A stretch of 64,000 nucleotides of DNA from the NCBI GenBank assembly GCA_017311185.1, contig JAESUZ010000127.1, positions 62,001 through 126,000 of the forward strand. Direction: 5' to 3'. This stretch comes from Proteles cristata cristata (Eukaryota; Chordata; Mammalia; Carnivora; Hyaenidae). The position numbers were made by a program, and so were the translations under genes. Positions 47,345-59,082 of this stretch are shown here, piece by piece. Within the stretch, counting starts at the first letter, position 1. Each line of letters starts with the position of its first letter. The notes beneath the pieces are model-generated. The model searched no databases and was not told the DNA's origin. It worked only from the letters and a program-made list of their open reading frames with translations.

Positions 47345-47462
47345 TGTTTGTGTGACCTTGCATAATCTCTTTATTTAATAATGTTAGCTATAGAACGGGC
47401 ATGAAATAATATTCACCTGGTAAGGTTGTTGTGGGTATAAAATTAGGCACTTGACAATATGC
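47345..47462 (+). mobile_element. MIR fragment
   Basis: 'tgtgaccttgcataatctct', 'gaacgggcatgaaataatat', 'ggtaaggttgttgtgggtat' follow the MIR core. Short and diverged. Confidence 0.7.
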
Positions 47463-47534
47463 TGAATCAACATTATGTATAACCATTTTTATTAAAATAT
47501 TTATTATCATTGATGAGTTTCCCCCAACCTGAGA

Positions 47535-47765
47535 TATGCCAACCATCTGATTAATTTTGGGAGTAGAATCTCCTGTTAAAGTCAAACCTGGAGATAACAT
47601 CATCTCTGGTCAACAGCTGGACTGCAACCTTGTGAGAAATCCCGAGCCAGAAACAGCCAGAAAAACTTTCCTCAGATCAGACAGAAAGAAATTGCATGAG
47701 GTAATAAAGTACTATTGTTTTAAATTGATAAATATTGGAATGATTCATTTTGTTGTGATAAGCAC
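47535..47765 (+). mobile_element. MaLR/MLT1-like LTR 3' part
   Basis: 'agctggactgcaaccttgtg', 'agaaatcccgagccagaaac' and a terminal 'ctattgttttaaattgataa' resemble MLT1-group LTR 3' ends on the plus strand. Family assignment tentative. Confidence 0.5.
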
Positions 47766-47944
47766 TTAGTATTTGTTTTGATGCCTGGAAGTGAGGTACT
47801 ATTGTAAGAAAAAACAAAATGTAGGAATGGTTTAGAGATTCCCAATGAACTGGGAGAAAAATAATTTTTTTAAATAAATAAATGAATACATAAGGTCTGA
47901 TGTGTGTTAAAGAAATTATTAATAGGCTCCCATCTTGGAGACCC

Positions 47945-48150
47945 TGTCTGGGGGCTCAGTTGGGTGAGTGTCTGACTCTTGATTTCAGCTCAGGTCATGA
48001 TTCCAGAGTCTTGGGATCCAGCCCTTCACTGGGCTCCACAAAGAGCATAAAGCCTGCTTAAGATTTCTCTCTCTCTCTCTCTCTCTCCTCCCCCCCAATA
48101 AAATACAGTAAAATAAAATAAAACATAGTAAAATAAATAATAAAATAAAT
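47945..48150 (+). mobile_element. Older carnivoran SINE with (TAAAA)n tail
   Basis: 'ctgggggctcagttgggtg', 'tctgactcttgatttcagct', 'cataaagcctgcttaagatt', CT run, then a long tail of TAAAA/TAAAT units. The wording is that of an older carnivoran lineage rather than the cat-type young one. Confidence 0.88.
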
Positions 48151-48159
48151 TAAATTAAA

Positions 48160-48235
48160 TTAAAAATGTTTGTTGTTTTAAGCTGCAAAATTTTGGGATA
48201 ATTTGCTACAGTGCAATAAAGAATCAGAACTGCAA
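48160..48235 (+). mobile_element. MLT1-like LTR 3' terminus
   Basis: 'tttgttgttttaagctgcaa' followed by 'gggataatttgctacagtgc' is the standard 3' end of MaLR LTRs. It may be the end of an LTR interrupted by the SINE on its left. Confidence 0.6.
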
Positions 48236-48524
48236 TGTAAAATTAGATGCAGGAAGTCTTTGCAACAGTGTTAAGTGCTTGAACTGTATTAACCATTGTT
48301 ATTTTTATTAACACTTACTGTATTTAGTGAGATTGCCCATTTATTATCATATTCCAAGAATATTAAGAGTATGGCTCTACCTTTTTCAGCCTTTCGAGAA
48401 CTTCTGAATTGGCTGTGACACATAAAATTAACTTTTAGGATTAAGTTACACAAGCTAGTAATCTATACTTAGCAAAAGCATAGCTCATTTGGGTTCTCAT
48501 ACTTTATTCTTACATGAGTCTATT

Positions 48525-48665
48525 TGGTAAGTTTACTGTACCTTACTTCACCCATCCATAAAATTGAGAAATAATTTCTACCTACACACCTCACAGGTGT
48601 TTAAAATTAATGAGGTAATATGCATAATGCTCTAGAAGCCTTTAGATAATGCTATAAAAGGAGTA
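48525..48665 (+). mobile_element. MIR fragment
   Basis: 'cttacttcacccatccataa', 'cacacctcacaggtgtttaa' and 'tgaggtaatatgcataatgc' follow the MIR 3' half. Confidence 0.65.
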
Positions 48666-48992
48666 TTTTATCCCTGTGGGAGAGGCTTACCTATTTTTCT
48701 GAATACTTCCAGCATGATAGAAAGGATAAGGAGTAGGTAAGTTGGTAGATAGGTAGATAAGAGGAAAAGTGGATGAAAGAGAGAGAAAAAAAAGAATAAT
48801 AAATTATAGTACAAATTATCTTTTCCTTAATGAAAGTATCTTTTTAAAATTCTTGACCACAGTATCTTAAAATACATTAGACCTTATATTTGATAGCAAT
48901 CTGGTTTCTTTGTAGTATTTTAAACTAAAGGAAGGTTAGTTATATCTTCATAATTCATTTGACACTTATATTTTTCACCTTATCCAATTGTT

Positions 48993-49192
48993 CTTTTTTA
49001 AGTTTATTAATTTTGAGAGAGAGAGAGTGAGGGTGGGGGAAGAGCAGAGAGAGAGGGAGAAAAAGAGAATTCCAAGCAGGCCCAGCACTATCAGCACACA
49101 GACACCAATGTGGGGCTCATGAACTATGAGATCATGACCTTATCTGAAACCAAGAGCCAGACACTCAACCAACTGAGCCACTGAAGCACCCT
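48993..49192 (-). mobile_element. Older carnivoran SINE, antisense
   Basis: 'gaattccaagcaggcccagc', 'tgagatcatgaccttatctg', 'accaactgagccactgaagc'. Lacks the stretch between the CT-rich domain and the B box seen in other copies, so it carries small deletions. Confidence 0.9.
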
Positions 49193-50604
49193 AAAACCTA
49201 TACATCACTTTTTATAATGAAATTAAAAAATCAATTGAAAATAATCCAATTTTCTATGTATTTTATCAACCACTTCTCTTCTTATCCAATCTGTATATTT
49301 TAAATTAATGATGCTTTAGTATTTCTGTTTTATACAGAGCGTTTTCTACATGAGTGTTTTTGTGTATATAAATACAAGAACTTGTAAAAGGACATTAAAA
49401 TGGAATCTTTTCTGGCTGATGTTAAATGACACACAAAGTAGCAAAAGGAGAGATAACATGTCACACCAAATTTTCCAAAAGAGAGATGGACCATCTATGT
49501 AGTATTTGCAAGTGTAAAACATGTGTACTCCTTGTGAGACCCACTGCTAACTATATCTTCTTCCAAATCCTGTCCAATAAAGACCCCTAAGCAATAATGA
49601 AGGAGGTGGAAATTTAGAGAGTCTTTGGTGAGCTTTGGTTGTGGAACCCTTATAGGGTGTGTTAGGAGGAACTTCCTCCTCATAGCAAGCTTGGTGGGGA
49701 GAGCACAGAGAGCTTATATATATTCACTGGAATTTGGAGAGCACAGTATTTGGTATGTGGATCACACCTTGTCATTCCAAAGAATACAACACTTTTTTGA
49801 CTGCCTTGAAACAGTAAATAGAAGATATGGATTCAAAATAACCACGGATTAAAGTTGCATGCTTCTTACTGACGTAGTGAATCTGAATAATCTGAATTGT
49901 TTAACCAGTGTGTCATAAAAGTTACTTGGAAAGGCACAAAGACTTTGAAATATAGAGGAAGATGCATATAGTAGAATTCTGAGGAGCTGAGCAAGCATCC
50001 TCCTAAGCAGCACCCCAGGAGGTACGTAGGACTGTCACTGAATGAGCAGAGAAGTCTTCTCTGATGACAGAACAAAAGTGCTCCGTCCAGAGTGAAATTG
50101 GCTCCACCACAGCTACTCATTATTACATCACTTTCTGCCTCCACTGACCACCACCTGCCTCACTTCACCACTGCCCCCTGGTGGCACCAGAGGCAGTCTC
50201 AGGCTGGAGGTAGAGGGAAAAAGCTGACTTTGGACTCACCCTTCCAGGCTTCTCAACACTGAAGTAGTTGGAAAGAGAGCTATGGAATGAGAAAAGCTTT
50301 GAATTTAGAATTGTGAATTTCCAAGGTTGTGGACATTTTATTAAAATGAGTCTGTGTTTAGACCTGAGGTTGTGTGAATATTTTTTAGTGCCTGAGGACT
50401 GTAAGACAAGCCAAGGGCTATGCCTTATATTTTATCTGAGGACGAAAAGGAAAGATCTCCTAAGGATGCAGGAGGAATAAATCAAGTTGTTTGCTGTTGT
50501 AGCTGAGTCTCCACTGCCCACATACAAGCACGCACATACCTACACACACAACACCAACACCTGTATACATTTGTTCCTCAGTTTATATATGAATATATTC
50601 CTAA
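49193..50604. other. Unassigned DNA
   Basis: No gene or repeat assigned. The segment about 49500-50230 is GC-richer than its flanks and may be an old LTR or unique sequence; frames of 60-92 codons on both strands show no domain. Confidence 0.35.
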
Positions 50605-50870
50605 TGGGCTAGAGAGCATATTATACACCAGCATTGTTCTAAGTACCTTTGTATTTTATGTATATTAGTATATTTAATCCCTCAAATATTATGAAATGTA
50701 TATTGTATCTTAGTACTATTATTCCCATTTTATAGATTAGAAAATTGAATACCAGAGTAATTAAATCTTTTGTAAAAGTTCACATAACAGGAGACAGGGA
50801 GAGGCAGGATTAAGGTACAGGCATTCTGCCTTTCAAATTCTTGCTTTTAACTACTACACTCTATAGTGCA
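50605..50870 (-). mobile_element. MIR, antisense
   Basis: 'ttctaagtacctttgtattt', 'attattcccattttatagat', 'tagaaaattgaataccagag' and 'ttcaaattcttgcttttaac' are the reverse complement of MIR order. Confidence 0.8.
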
Positions 50871-50988
50871 TCTTTTTGTTCAAATATTTATAAATATGAA
50901 TGCAAATTAATGTATGCGCACATATGTACATCTATATGTGTATATGTACATTTTCATTCTTGTTAATCCTTTAAAAAGTGGTTCAATT

Positions 50989-51200
50989 AGCGCTCCTGAG
51001 TGGCTCAGTCAGTTAAGCATCCAACTCTGGATTTCAGCTCAGGTCACAGTCTCACGGTTCATCAGATCAAGCCCTGTGTCAGGTTCTGCGCTGACAGCAA
51101 GGAGCTTACTTGGGGTTCTCTCTCTCCCTCTCTCCTCTGCTCATGCATGCTCTCTCTCTCTCTCTCTCTCTCTCAAGATGAATAAACATTTAACCAAAAT
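50989..51200 (+). mobile_element. Carnivoran SINE
   Basis: Sense copy 'gcgctcctgagtggctcagt' to 'gaataaacatttaacc'. TSD AAAGTGGTTCAATT at 50975-50988 and AAAGTAGTTCAATT at 51201-51214. The CT domain includes a pure (TC)n run. Confidence 0.95.
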
Positions 51201-51214
51201 AAAGTAGTTCAATT

Positions 51215-51912
51215 GTTTTGGGGAAATATTCATAGTTCTTTTAGCTATTCTACTTTTTATCTGAGACTATACTCTGAATCTGAAGTTCCCATAAATTTTA
51301 TAAATAAGAAGTGAAATCATTATTCTACTTTTACATTAAATTCTACCATAGAATTAAAATTCTACTATTTATGGGGGCCAGAGAGATAGGTAGAAAAGTC
51401 AGAGGAAACTTAAATCCTAAAGCTGAAGTTCACTTGATAATTAATACTTGCATGATATTTCAGATTGACTTACATTTTTCAAAAAAAATGGAGGCTTTAT
51501 GAAAACTCTTTCAGGTTTGTTTTGCTCATTTTCTTCTGTAAGTAAAATGGTTCAATTTAGATTGACTCTTATTTGATATAAATTGCTCTAGATGTATTTC
51601 ATACACATAGAAATCTACTCCTTTCCTCTGCATTATTAAAAAAGAAAAAGAATGAACTTTCTTTTCATAAGAGTATGCTGTAATAGGGGGTACTTAGGTG
51701 TTTTGTTTGTTTGTTTGTTCCAAAATAACATGTTAGATCTTCTCCTTACCCTCTTGAATGAAGTTATATGAGAGATTTGTACTATTTAAACTAGCTTTAG
51801 AATAACTTTCCTTCCTTACGCATACTTTGCTTTAAGGATATGATCACACTCTCCATTTTTAAATGTTGTTGTTATAATGAATGTATTATTATTTATCAAA
51901 CTGGTGAAATAT
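51215..51912. other. Unassigned AT-rich DNA
   Basis: Nothing recognised apart from a short (TTTG)n at about 51702-51719. Confidence 0.45.
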
Positions 51913-52150
51913 GGCTGGAAGCAGCATATCATAGTGTTTCAAATAATGGACCTTGAAGCTAGATGACCTGAGTTTGAATTGTGGCTCAGTTTCTAGCTTT
52001 GTGCCCTTGAACAAGTTACCTAACCTCTCTGTGATCTAGTTTCTTCATGTTTATAATGAAAATAATAATAGCAATAACTCATAGGGCTGTGATAAGCATT
52101 AAATGAGTTGATATTATGAGCTCTTAAAACAGCACGTAGAATGTAATAAG
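51913..52150 (+). mobile_element. MIR
   Basis: Nearly full MIR: 'atgacctgagtttgaattgt', 'gcccttgaacaagttaccta', 'cctctctgtgatctagtttc', 'gggctgtgataagcattaaa' and 'agcacgtagaatgtaataa' in order. Confidence 0.93.
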
Positions 52151-54097
52151 CAAGAAAAAATGTTATTAAAAGGTGTTTTTGTTAGTTAGGTTTGAACTGA
52201 AGTATGTAATTTTTCTTGCTGTTTTTAATATAGTTTAAATCTCAGACATTTCACTGAATCATTAGTTTTTTTATAAGCTTAGAAGACATTAAAGAAGTAT
52301 ATTGACCAGAAAATAAAACTAAATGACACCCTAAGAATGGGAAATGTTTATATAGTCACTTATCAGGACAATCACACAGAAAAAAGACTAGAATATGCTC
52401 TTTATGGATCACGCTATTTCTATAGCATCCTGGGAGCACTAGGGAGGACGTTTGGGATGAAACCAAGAAGAAGAAGGTAAAATGTGGTGGAAGTGAAATA
52501 CAGAGGGAAGGGACCAGCAAGTAACTATGCATGGAAAGCAGTAAATCATAGCCATAGGACATGTATTCACACACACGCAGATACCCACACATGCACACAC
52601 ACACAAATGAGTGTTAGTCATTACTCTTTTTCATAACATTAACATTTGATCATAAGGCACAACTTATGTAATCAGAGAAGTAGAATAGGAAAGAGAACTT
52701 TTAGCATATATTAGAAGTGGCACCCCATCCCTCCGGCTTAAGTGACAAGCAAACTAGCTTATGCATGACACCCATATTGCTCATTCACTGTTTGTCACCA
52801 GATAATGAGGATTTCTTACTGTTGGTTGATACACATCCTGTTCTGGGCTCAGTACCCCTCTTACTTTTCTAGCAGCACCAGTCTCCTATTCTCCCAACAT
52901 CTGAAGCTGTTTGAAACTCATTTTACATCATTTTACATCAAATGTACTGCTCTCTCTCCACTTACTGGCAATAATAGGCTAAATATATCAGTTTCTCAAA
53001 AAAACAAAAACAAAAGCAACAACAACTACAACAAAAGAAAACAAATTTTAATTGAGTAAGTCTGAAAGTCTATAGAAAAAGACTTGTTGAAAGTATTAGT
53101 GGGTTGCTTCTTTTTTGGAGACATAGAGATGCAAACCTTGGTGAATGAAACCCTTATCCTCCTTCTGGCTAGGATCCAGAATTACAAAATATTCACACAG
53201 TGAGTTTATGTGATGCCCTAACAAATACAGAAGATCTGAAAAGCCAAGACAGACAACCCAGGATGTCCTACAAGTCAGTACATTATGTTATACTTATTCC
53301 AGAACACTCATAAATACACACATAAACAGACACATACACATAGAGTTCTTGTAAAATTGAGTAAATTGCTCTTATTTTAGTCAAAAAGGACCGTTATTTT
53401 TCTAGTTACTTATAGACATCCTTAAGCCTATATTTTACCAGTGTGAGTAAAAAGGCTTTCAATTGAGGAAGAAAAACTCAAAATATCAACATATTTGTCC
53501 ATTGAAAAGAGAAAGGTATATACACATGTGTGGGTTGGGGGTTGGAGACATTGATATTTGAATCCAGAGGTGGGAGTTGAAATTAATGGGTTCTAAAATA
53601 CCTGAAATATGACTAAAATTGATCATCAGATTATTTTAAAAAATTTGTTCTTATGTATAAATTCTGCTCCCTAATTAAGTTTATTAATTTAAAAAATGTT
53701 GCCTCCTCAGTAAAATTCTTTATATTAAAAAAGTTTGTTGAAGCTAAGAAAAATTATCTTTCATTTTTTCTTTGATTTCCAAGGCTAATAGCTAATTTAT
53801 TCTTAAAAGGGAAACTCTCAAATAGATGCACATGTGCATACACACACACACACCCACACACACACTCACACACATACACGTACTTTTCTTGTTTTAAGAA
53901 GTTTGTGAGTGCAGACCCATATTTGAAAACACATAACTTTAGTTTAAAAGTCATTTTAGTTTTATATTTTATGTGTATGGGTATAGCTTTAAATTGTATT
54001 CTGGTTATTTTCTATGGATATTTCATGTGGTGTTGGAATTACTCACAGGCCCATCACCAGAAGGAAGATAAACTCATGGAAATAGAGTCATATCATT
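52151..54097. other. Unassigned DNA with two CA-rich patches
   Basis: Impure CA-rich microsatellites at about 52569-52606 and 53829-53880. A short A/C-rich patch lies at 52999-53040. No gene recognised. Confidence 0.5.
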
Positions 54098-54330
54098 GAC
54101 TACTCCCCCAGCAATAAAAAGGAATGAACCACTGACACATGAACCAACACAGATAAAACCAAAAGTCATGCTGAGTGAAAGAAGCCAGATTCAAAACTAA
54201 TCTGTTATAGAAGTTAAAACAGGCTACTTCTGGAAGAGGCTGAACATTTGACTAAAAAGAACATGAGGGAATTTTCTGGCTTGGTGAAAATTTTCTATAT
54301 CCTGTTATGATTACATAAGCATATTCAAAA
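54098..54330 (+). mobile_element. Old L1 3'-end fragment
   Basis: 'cagcaataaaaaggaatgaa', 'catgctgagtgaaagaagcc', 'ggaattttctggcttggtg' and 'ttttctatatcctgttatga' follow old L1 3' UTR order on the plus strand. Heavily decayed. Confidence 0.8.
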
Positions 54331-57300
54331 AACCGAACTGAAGACTTAAGATACCTGCAGGTTATTGCAGAAGTAAACATATAAAAAATTGGAAGGAAAT
54401 GTGACAACATGGTTGCATGTTCTATTATCACTCAGTTTTCGTCTGTTTTTATAACTTTTGGTTTTTTCTAAATTTTTAAATGAAGAAGAATCAATATTTA
54501 TATATTTGTAACTATAAACATTTATGCATACATATATACACATACATATTTATAACTATACATTTGAAGCACATATTTGATCAGAGAAAGTAAGATATTC
54601 AGTTTTTACTGCTAGGAAAAAATATATAAGGGCTTACTACAAGACATGAATAGGGAAAAGTGGAGGTATCTGATTATTCACAGCCTTTGGAGTTTAATTT
54701 TGTTGCTGTTGTTTGCTTTTTCAGTTTTTGTAAAAAGGTCTCCTTCTAACCCTCTAATCTAATACCTAAACCTCTATTCAGTTCTCTTCTGTAAATAGAC
54801 TCAAGACCAGATAACATAGCCTATTGTATAGATTAGTTAATTATAGTTATTAAAAATGTCAAGAAAAAAAGAGGGACGTATAGAGAATAGAGAGATGATG
54901 AATAATGGAAACCATAATTAGCTCAGAAGTTTGTTTTAAGAAACTATGGAGATATAAGAGTATCAAAAGAAAGATGCAAAATCAAGAAAAGATTTTCAGA
55001 GTGTGTTTCATTTTTAACCAGAGTAACTATATCAACAACTATATTTTTTACCAGTACATTTTGAATAAAAGAATCAAATAAAATTGAGAGGTTTTCTAAC
55101 TATAGAAAATTTTGTAAAATTACTAGAATTTATTGCTCTTGGACCCACCTGTTTTTTGGTCCTTAGCTACTTGCCCATTGGCAAGTCTGGCCACCACATT
55201 CATCTTATTCACCACATTTGTCCTGTCTCTAATAACCAGCTTTCTTAGCCTCTCCAGAGCTAAGGTTTTAATTCTGCTTATCTTTTTATATTCACAACCC
55301 AGCACCCATGTCCAGTGCAACCCAATGTATGAAAGCCAGTTACTTCCACCATATCTGGGCTTGGACTACACTGTGGGATGTGGGATCTTGATTCCCTAGC
55401 AGCTACTCAGAAAGATGCACATTCTAGAAGTTTATTCTTCATAGAATAAACTCTGTATAATGGGTAAAAGGAGATAAGAAGGGAATGGCAGATTAATCCA
55501 TTTTCCCTCTTCATCCTGAGAGGTTTTTTTCAAGCTGCAATAGTCTACATGGTAGTTCTGGAAGACATCTTGCCAGAGCAGGTAACCTACTGGTTTTTTT
55601 GGAAACTGAGTCCACATTTTCAAACAACTCTTTCTTTCTTACTCTCTCGCTATTGGACTGTACAATAATGCTTATGTGCATAAGATTTGTCTCAAGCTTT
55701 GTTTTCTAAGGAAACTTGGTGAAGACAATAAATAAGCAACAATAAACCCCAACTATAATAAGATGATACTAAGTCCCTTTAGGTGACTGTTATGAAATAA
55801 ACTTGTTTGGGGAGGAATCTCTACAGGGTTAGAGGAGATTGAGCATAATAGGCATAAAATATTGGCTCAGGTTTAGTTTTCTCTTTGAGTTATGAAGATG
55901 CTTAAGTGTCTATCACCATAGTAATGTAGCAATTATGTGATTTGCAATGAAATTTATATGCATCTGACATCATATCACATATGTGATAATGCACATGTTA
56001 GACACTGTATTTGCTTGTGAAAATAGCTAAGATAAAAGTTGTTCTCACAGAACTCACAATTATTATCAATGTTATATAGTTAAGCCTAATTAATGATATG
56101 AAGATAGTATTAATTAAGGTATGATTAATTTTATTTGTTATACCAATATGTAAAATAACATATTATATGTATTAACTGATGTTAATGCATAACATCAGGA
56201 GATTTGAATTATATTCGCAATTCTCTTCTTGGAGTGGCTAATAAAAAAGACCTTGAAGAAATCACCTAGCTTCTCCAGTTCTCATTAATTAATAAAATCA
56301 ATGAGTTGAACTATATACATAGAAAGGCCTAATGTTGTCAGATACAATATTAAGAGTCATTATTTGGGACAGTATAATAGAGTACACAGATGATGGCCAA
56401 AGATCAGCAAGCTTTTCCTATCTCCGTGTAGCTGCCTGCTATAAAAGAATTGATTGCATTCAGAAATACTTCAAGAATGCTCAGTAAAATAAAAGAGGTC
56501 AATGATCATTATGCTTGTTCTGGGTAATTAAGGCCATGAAGAATACAAATAAAATGTGAGATTTATTCATTAGCTCATGCAACACATATTTGTTGAATAT
56601 CTACTGTGAGATAACTTTTGTATTTGATATGGATAATACAGTAGTTTACAAGAGAGAAAGAGGTGTCCTACTCAGTTAAGCCACTCACACATACTTGACC
56701 CAAAATGGAGGCAAATGCCCTTGGGAGTTGTTAGTTGTGGAAGGAACAAGAGAGCTAGAACTTTTAGACTAACAGTGGAATTTGTGATTCTATACACTCT
56801 TCCAGAAAGGTTGAAAAATCAAGCTGTAGAAAAGGCAGTCTGGAATTCAGGAGCGACCCTCTCAATCTGTTCATCATCTCTTCTGCACACTGTGTTTTGG
56901 CATCCTTCTCCCTCACTGCATCTGGTTTACTCCACAAGGGAAGAAACATGGCAATTGAGGGCTGATGACTTCCATCTCTTCCTGTAAAGCCACTGGCAAG
57001 AGACTGATAAGCAGCATCTTTTTGTCTTTTCTCGCAGACCACATATCTTGGAAAAAGAGATAGTGTCACAACTTGGCTCAGGTCTACATCCAAGACTAAT
57101 TAAATTCAGTCACAGATTTATCAACTTGTCCAGGGCTGGGTCTCTGGCCAATCAGAATGGACACAGATAGCACTGGAGAAGTTCCTGGAGAAGGTCTGTC
57201 TTACCACAGTTTTCTAATTCCTAGCTCATGGTGCAGTCCAGGGAGGACAAGAAAGGGTCACATAAGCCAAGATCTAAGTAGAGAATGTTGGGAGCATTGA

Positions 57301-58463
57301 ATTTCAACACTGCCTTCCAAAAACTGATCATACTTTTTAGAAATCAGTGTTAGTAAAACAGTATTCTTCTGGGGTATAAAGTAATAGATTGAGAAAATAT
57401 ATTTTATTTGGTACCTAATAACAAGTATCAAATATACACAAATGAGTATTGGGTTTGTTAGTATTTTCACTTTCTTACATATGTTTATTTTTAATAGTCA
57501 CTAGGTGGCAATTTTGGGGCCAAAAGGCACAGTATCTGATTATTAGTGTAGTTTTATGATCTATTAAGTTTGCAGTTCATAATGGAAAGATAGTTTTATC
57601 TGGGGAAATTAGCTATATGAGCTAGTTTTTTTTTTTTTCAAATACATCTGTTTTTATAAGGTTGACTGACTATACAATCCAAAGGCAGATAACTTAGTGT
57701 TCTTTAAATGTTATTTGACTAATATTCATAATTATTAAAAGCTTCCTACATTTTACCTTAAATTCTTCACTTCATAGGATTTCAACAGCTTCTTTTTGAT
57801 CACTAGGAGTACTGCAGCATAGTTATAGAAAATGTTTGTCTCATTAAAATTTACCCTACTGCAAGTTCAGAAGATAGTGAGTGTATGTATAATTTTATTT
57901 CCACTGGGTGATTTTTGTAATGTGTATGAGCCATTCTCTCTAATGGAAAGTGCAATAGGAAGGTACTTTAAATAGGCATTAATCCTCACAATACATTTGC
58001 AAGTTAGGTAAGCAACATGAAGCGTGGAGCCATAATAGGCGTTATCCACATTCATCCACCTTCACAGCCCACAAAACTAGAAATCACATATAATGACAAC
58101 AAAAAAAAAGACATTTGCAGAAGGAATAGCAGGGGTAGTTGTGGTTTTATTTCCTTTCTGGTTGTCATAGAGAGATGAGGCAAAAGGAAAGCACAAAGCT
58201 GTACATTTTAGAAAAAGTAGCAATAAATTAAAATAACACAAAGCAACACAAGATAATTGTCATGTAAAAGAATAAATGACGTCTTAGACTATTTTTCCAG
58301 ATAAGGGCAACTGGATATTGACATTACAAAAAATACCTCCTCTGATCCTCTTGTTACAAAGCCTCCTCTCCTCTGTACCTTCATTGACATAATAACTTGT
58401 TCTTACTAAATGAATCAGTGGAGATAGAGCATTAATTTATTTGGGTGGAAGCTGAAAATCTAT

Positions 58464-58466
<3 letters not shown>
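54331..58466. other. Unassigned, SINE-free DNA
   Basis: Over 4 kb without a recognisable young repeat. The segments 55120-55620 and 56690-57250 are GC-richer and may be old LTR or LINE remnants. Frames up to 109 codons occur on both strands at 56715-57093 but show no domain and overlap each other. Nothing can be assigned. Confidence 0.35.

Positions 58467-58501
<35 letters not shown>
58467..58501. repeat. (CA)n microsatellite
   Basis: About 17 CA units, pure. Confidence 0.96.
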
Positions 58502-58504
<3 letters not shown>

Positions 58505-58841
58505 CCAACCAAAGCAAACAACAGTAGCAAGAATATGTCTTTGAGATTGTCAATACTTCCATGAAGAAAGGATTCCTGCATATCTTACTTGCATAGAAGA
58601 TACAGAACTTCCACTGAATCTCCAAAAAATGATGTCCTCTTATTGAATAGTTTATTTTGTCCATTTTGGACACTGAACATATTCTATAAACCTCATAGCA
58701 GATATTTGGAATCAATTAGAACATAATCTGTTTAAAACATATATGGAATATAGATAGGCACACATTAACACTTAAATAATGAAAATAGAAACTTGGTAAA
58801 TTAGCCTGTATTTGCATTAGGCCAATCACCAGGTTAAAAAT
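58502..58841. other. Unassigned DNA
   Basis: Nothing recognised. Confidence 0.45.
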
Positions 58842-58856
58842 AACTTTGTGGGTTTT

Positions 58857-59068
58857 AAAAAAAAAAGTTAATGTTTTTTTATTTTTGAGAGAGAGAGACA
58901 AAGTGCAAGTGGAGTAGGGTCAGAGAGTGAGAGAGGTAGACACAGATTCCAAAGCAGGCTCCAAGCTGTCAGCACAGAGCCCAACTCGGGGCTCAAACCC
59001 ATGACCCCTGAGATAAAGACCTGATCCAAAGTCAGACACTCAACCATCTTAGCCACCCAGGCATCCCT
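58857..59068 (-). mobile_element. Carnivoran SINE, antisense
   Basis: GA stretch, 'ccaaagcaggctccaagctg', head 'agccacccaggcatcccta'. Imperfect TSD AACTTTGTGGGTTTT at 58842-58856 and AACTTCGAGGTTTT at 59069-59082. Confidence 0.94.
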
Positions 59069-59082
59069 AACTTCGAGGTTTT

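Noticed and set aside
56764..57093. 109-codon minus-strand frame overlapping a 90-codon plus-strand frame
   Set aside because: Overlapping frames on both strands without motifs or splice context; more likely an old repeat remnant.
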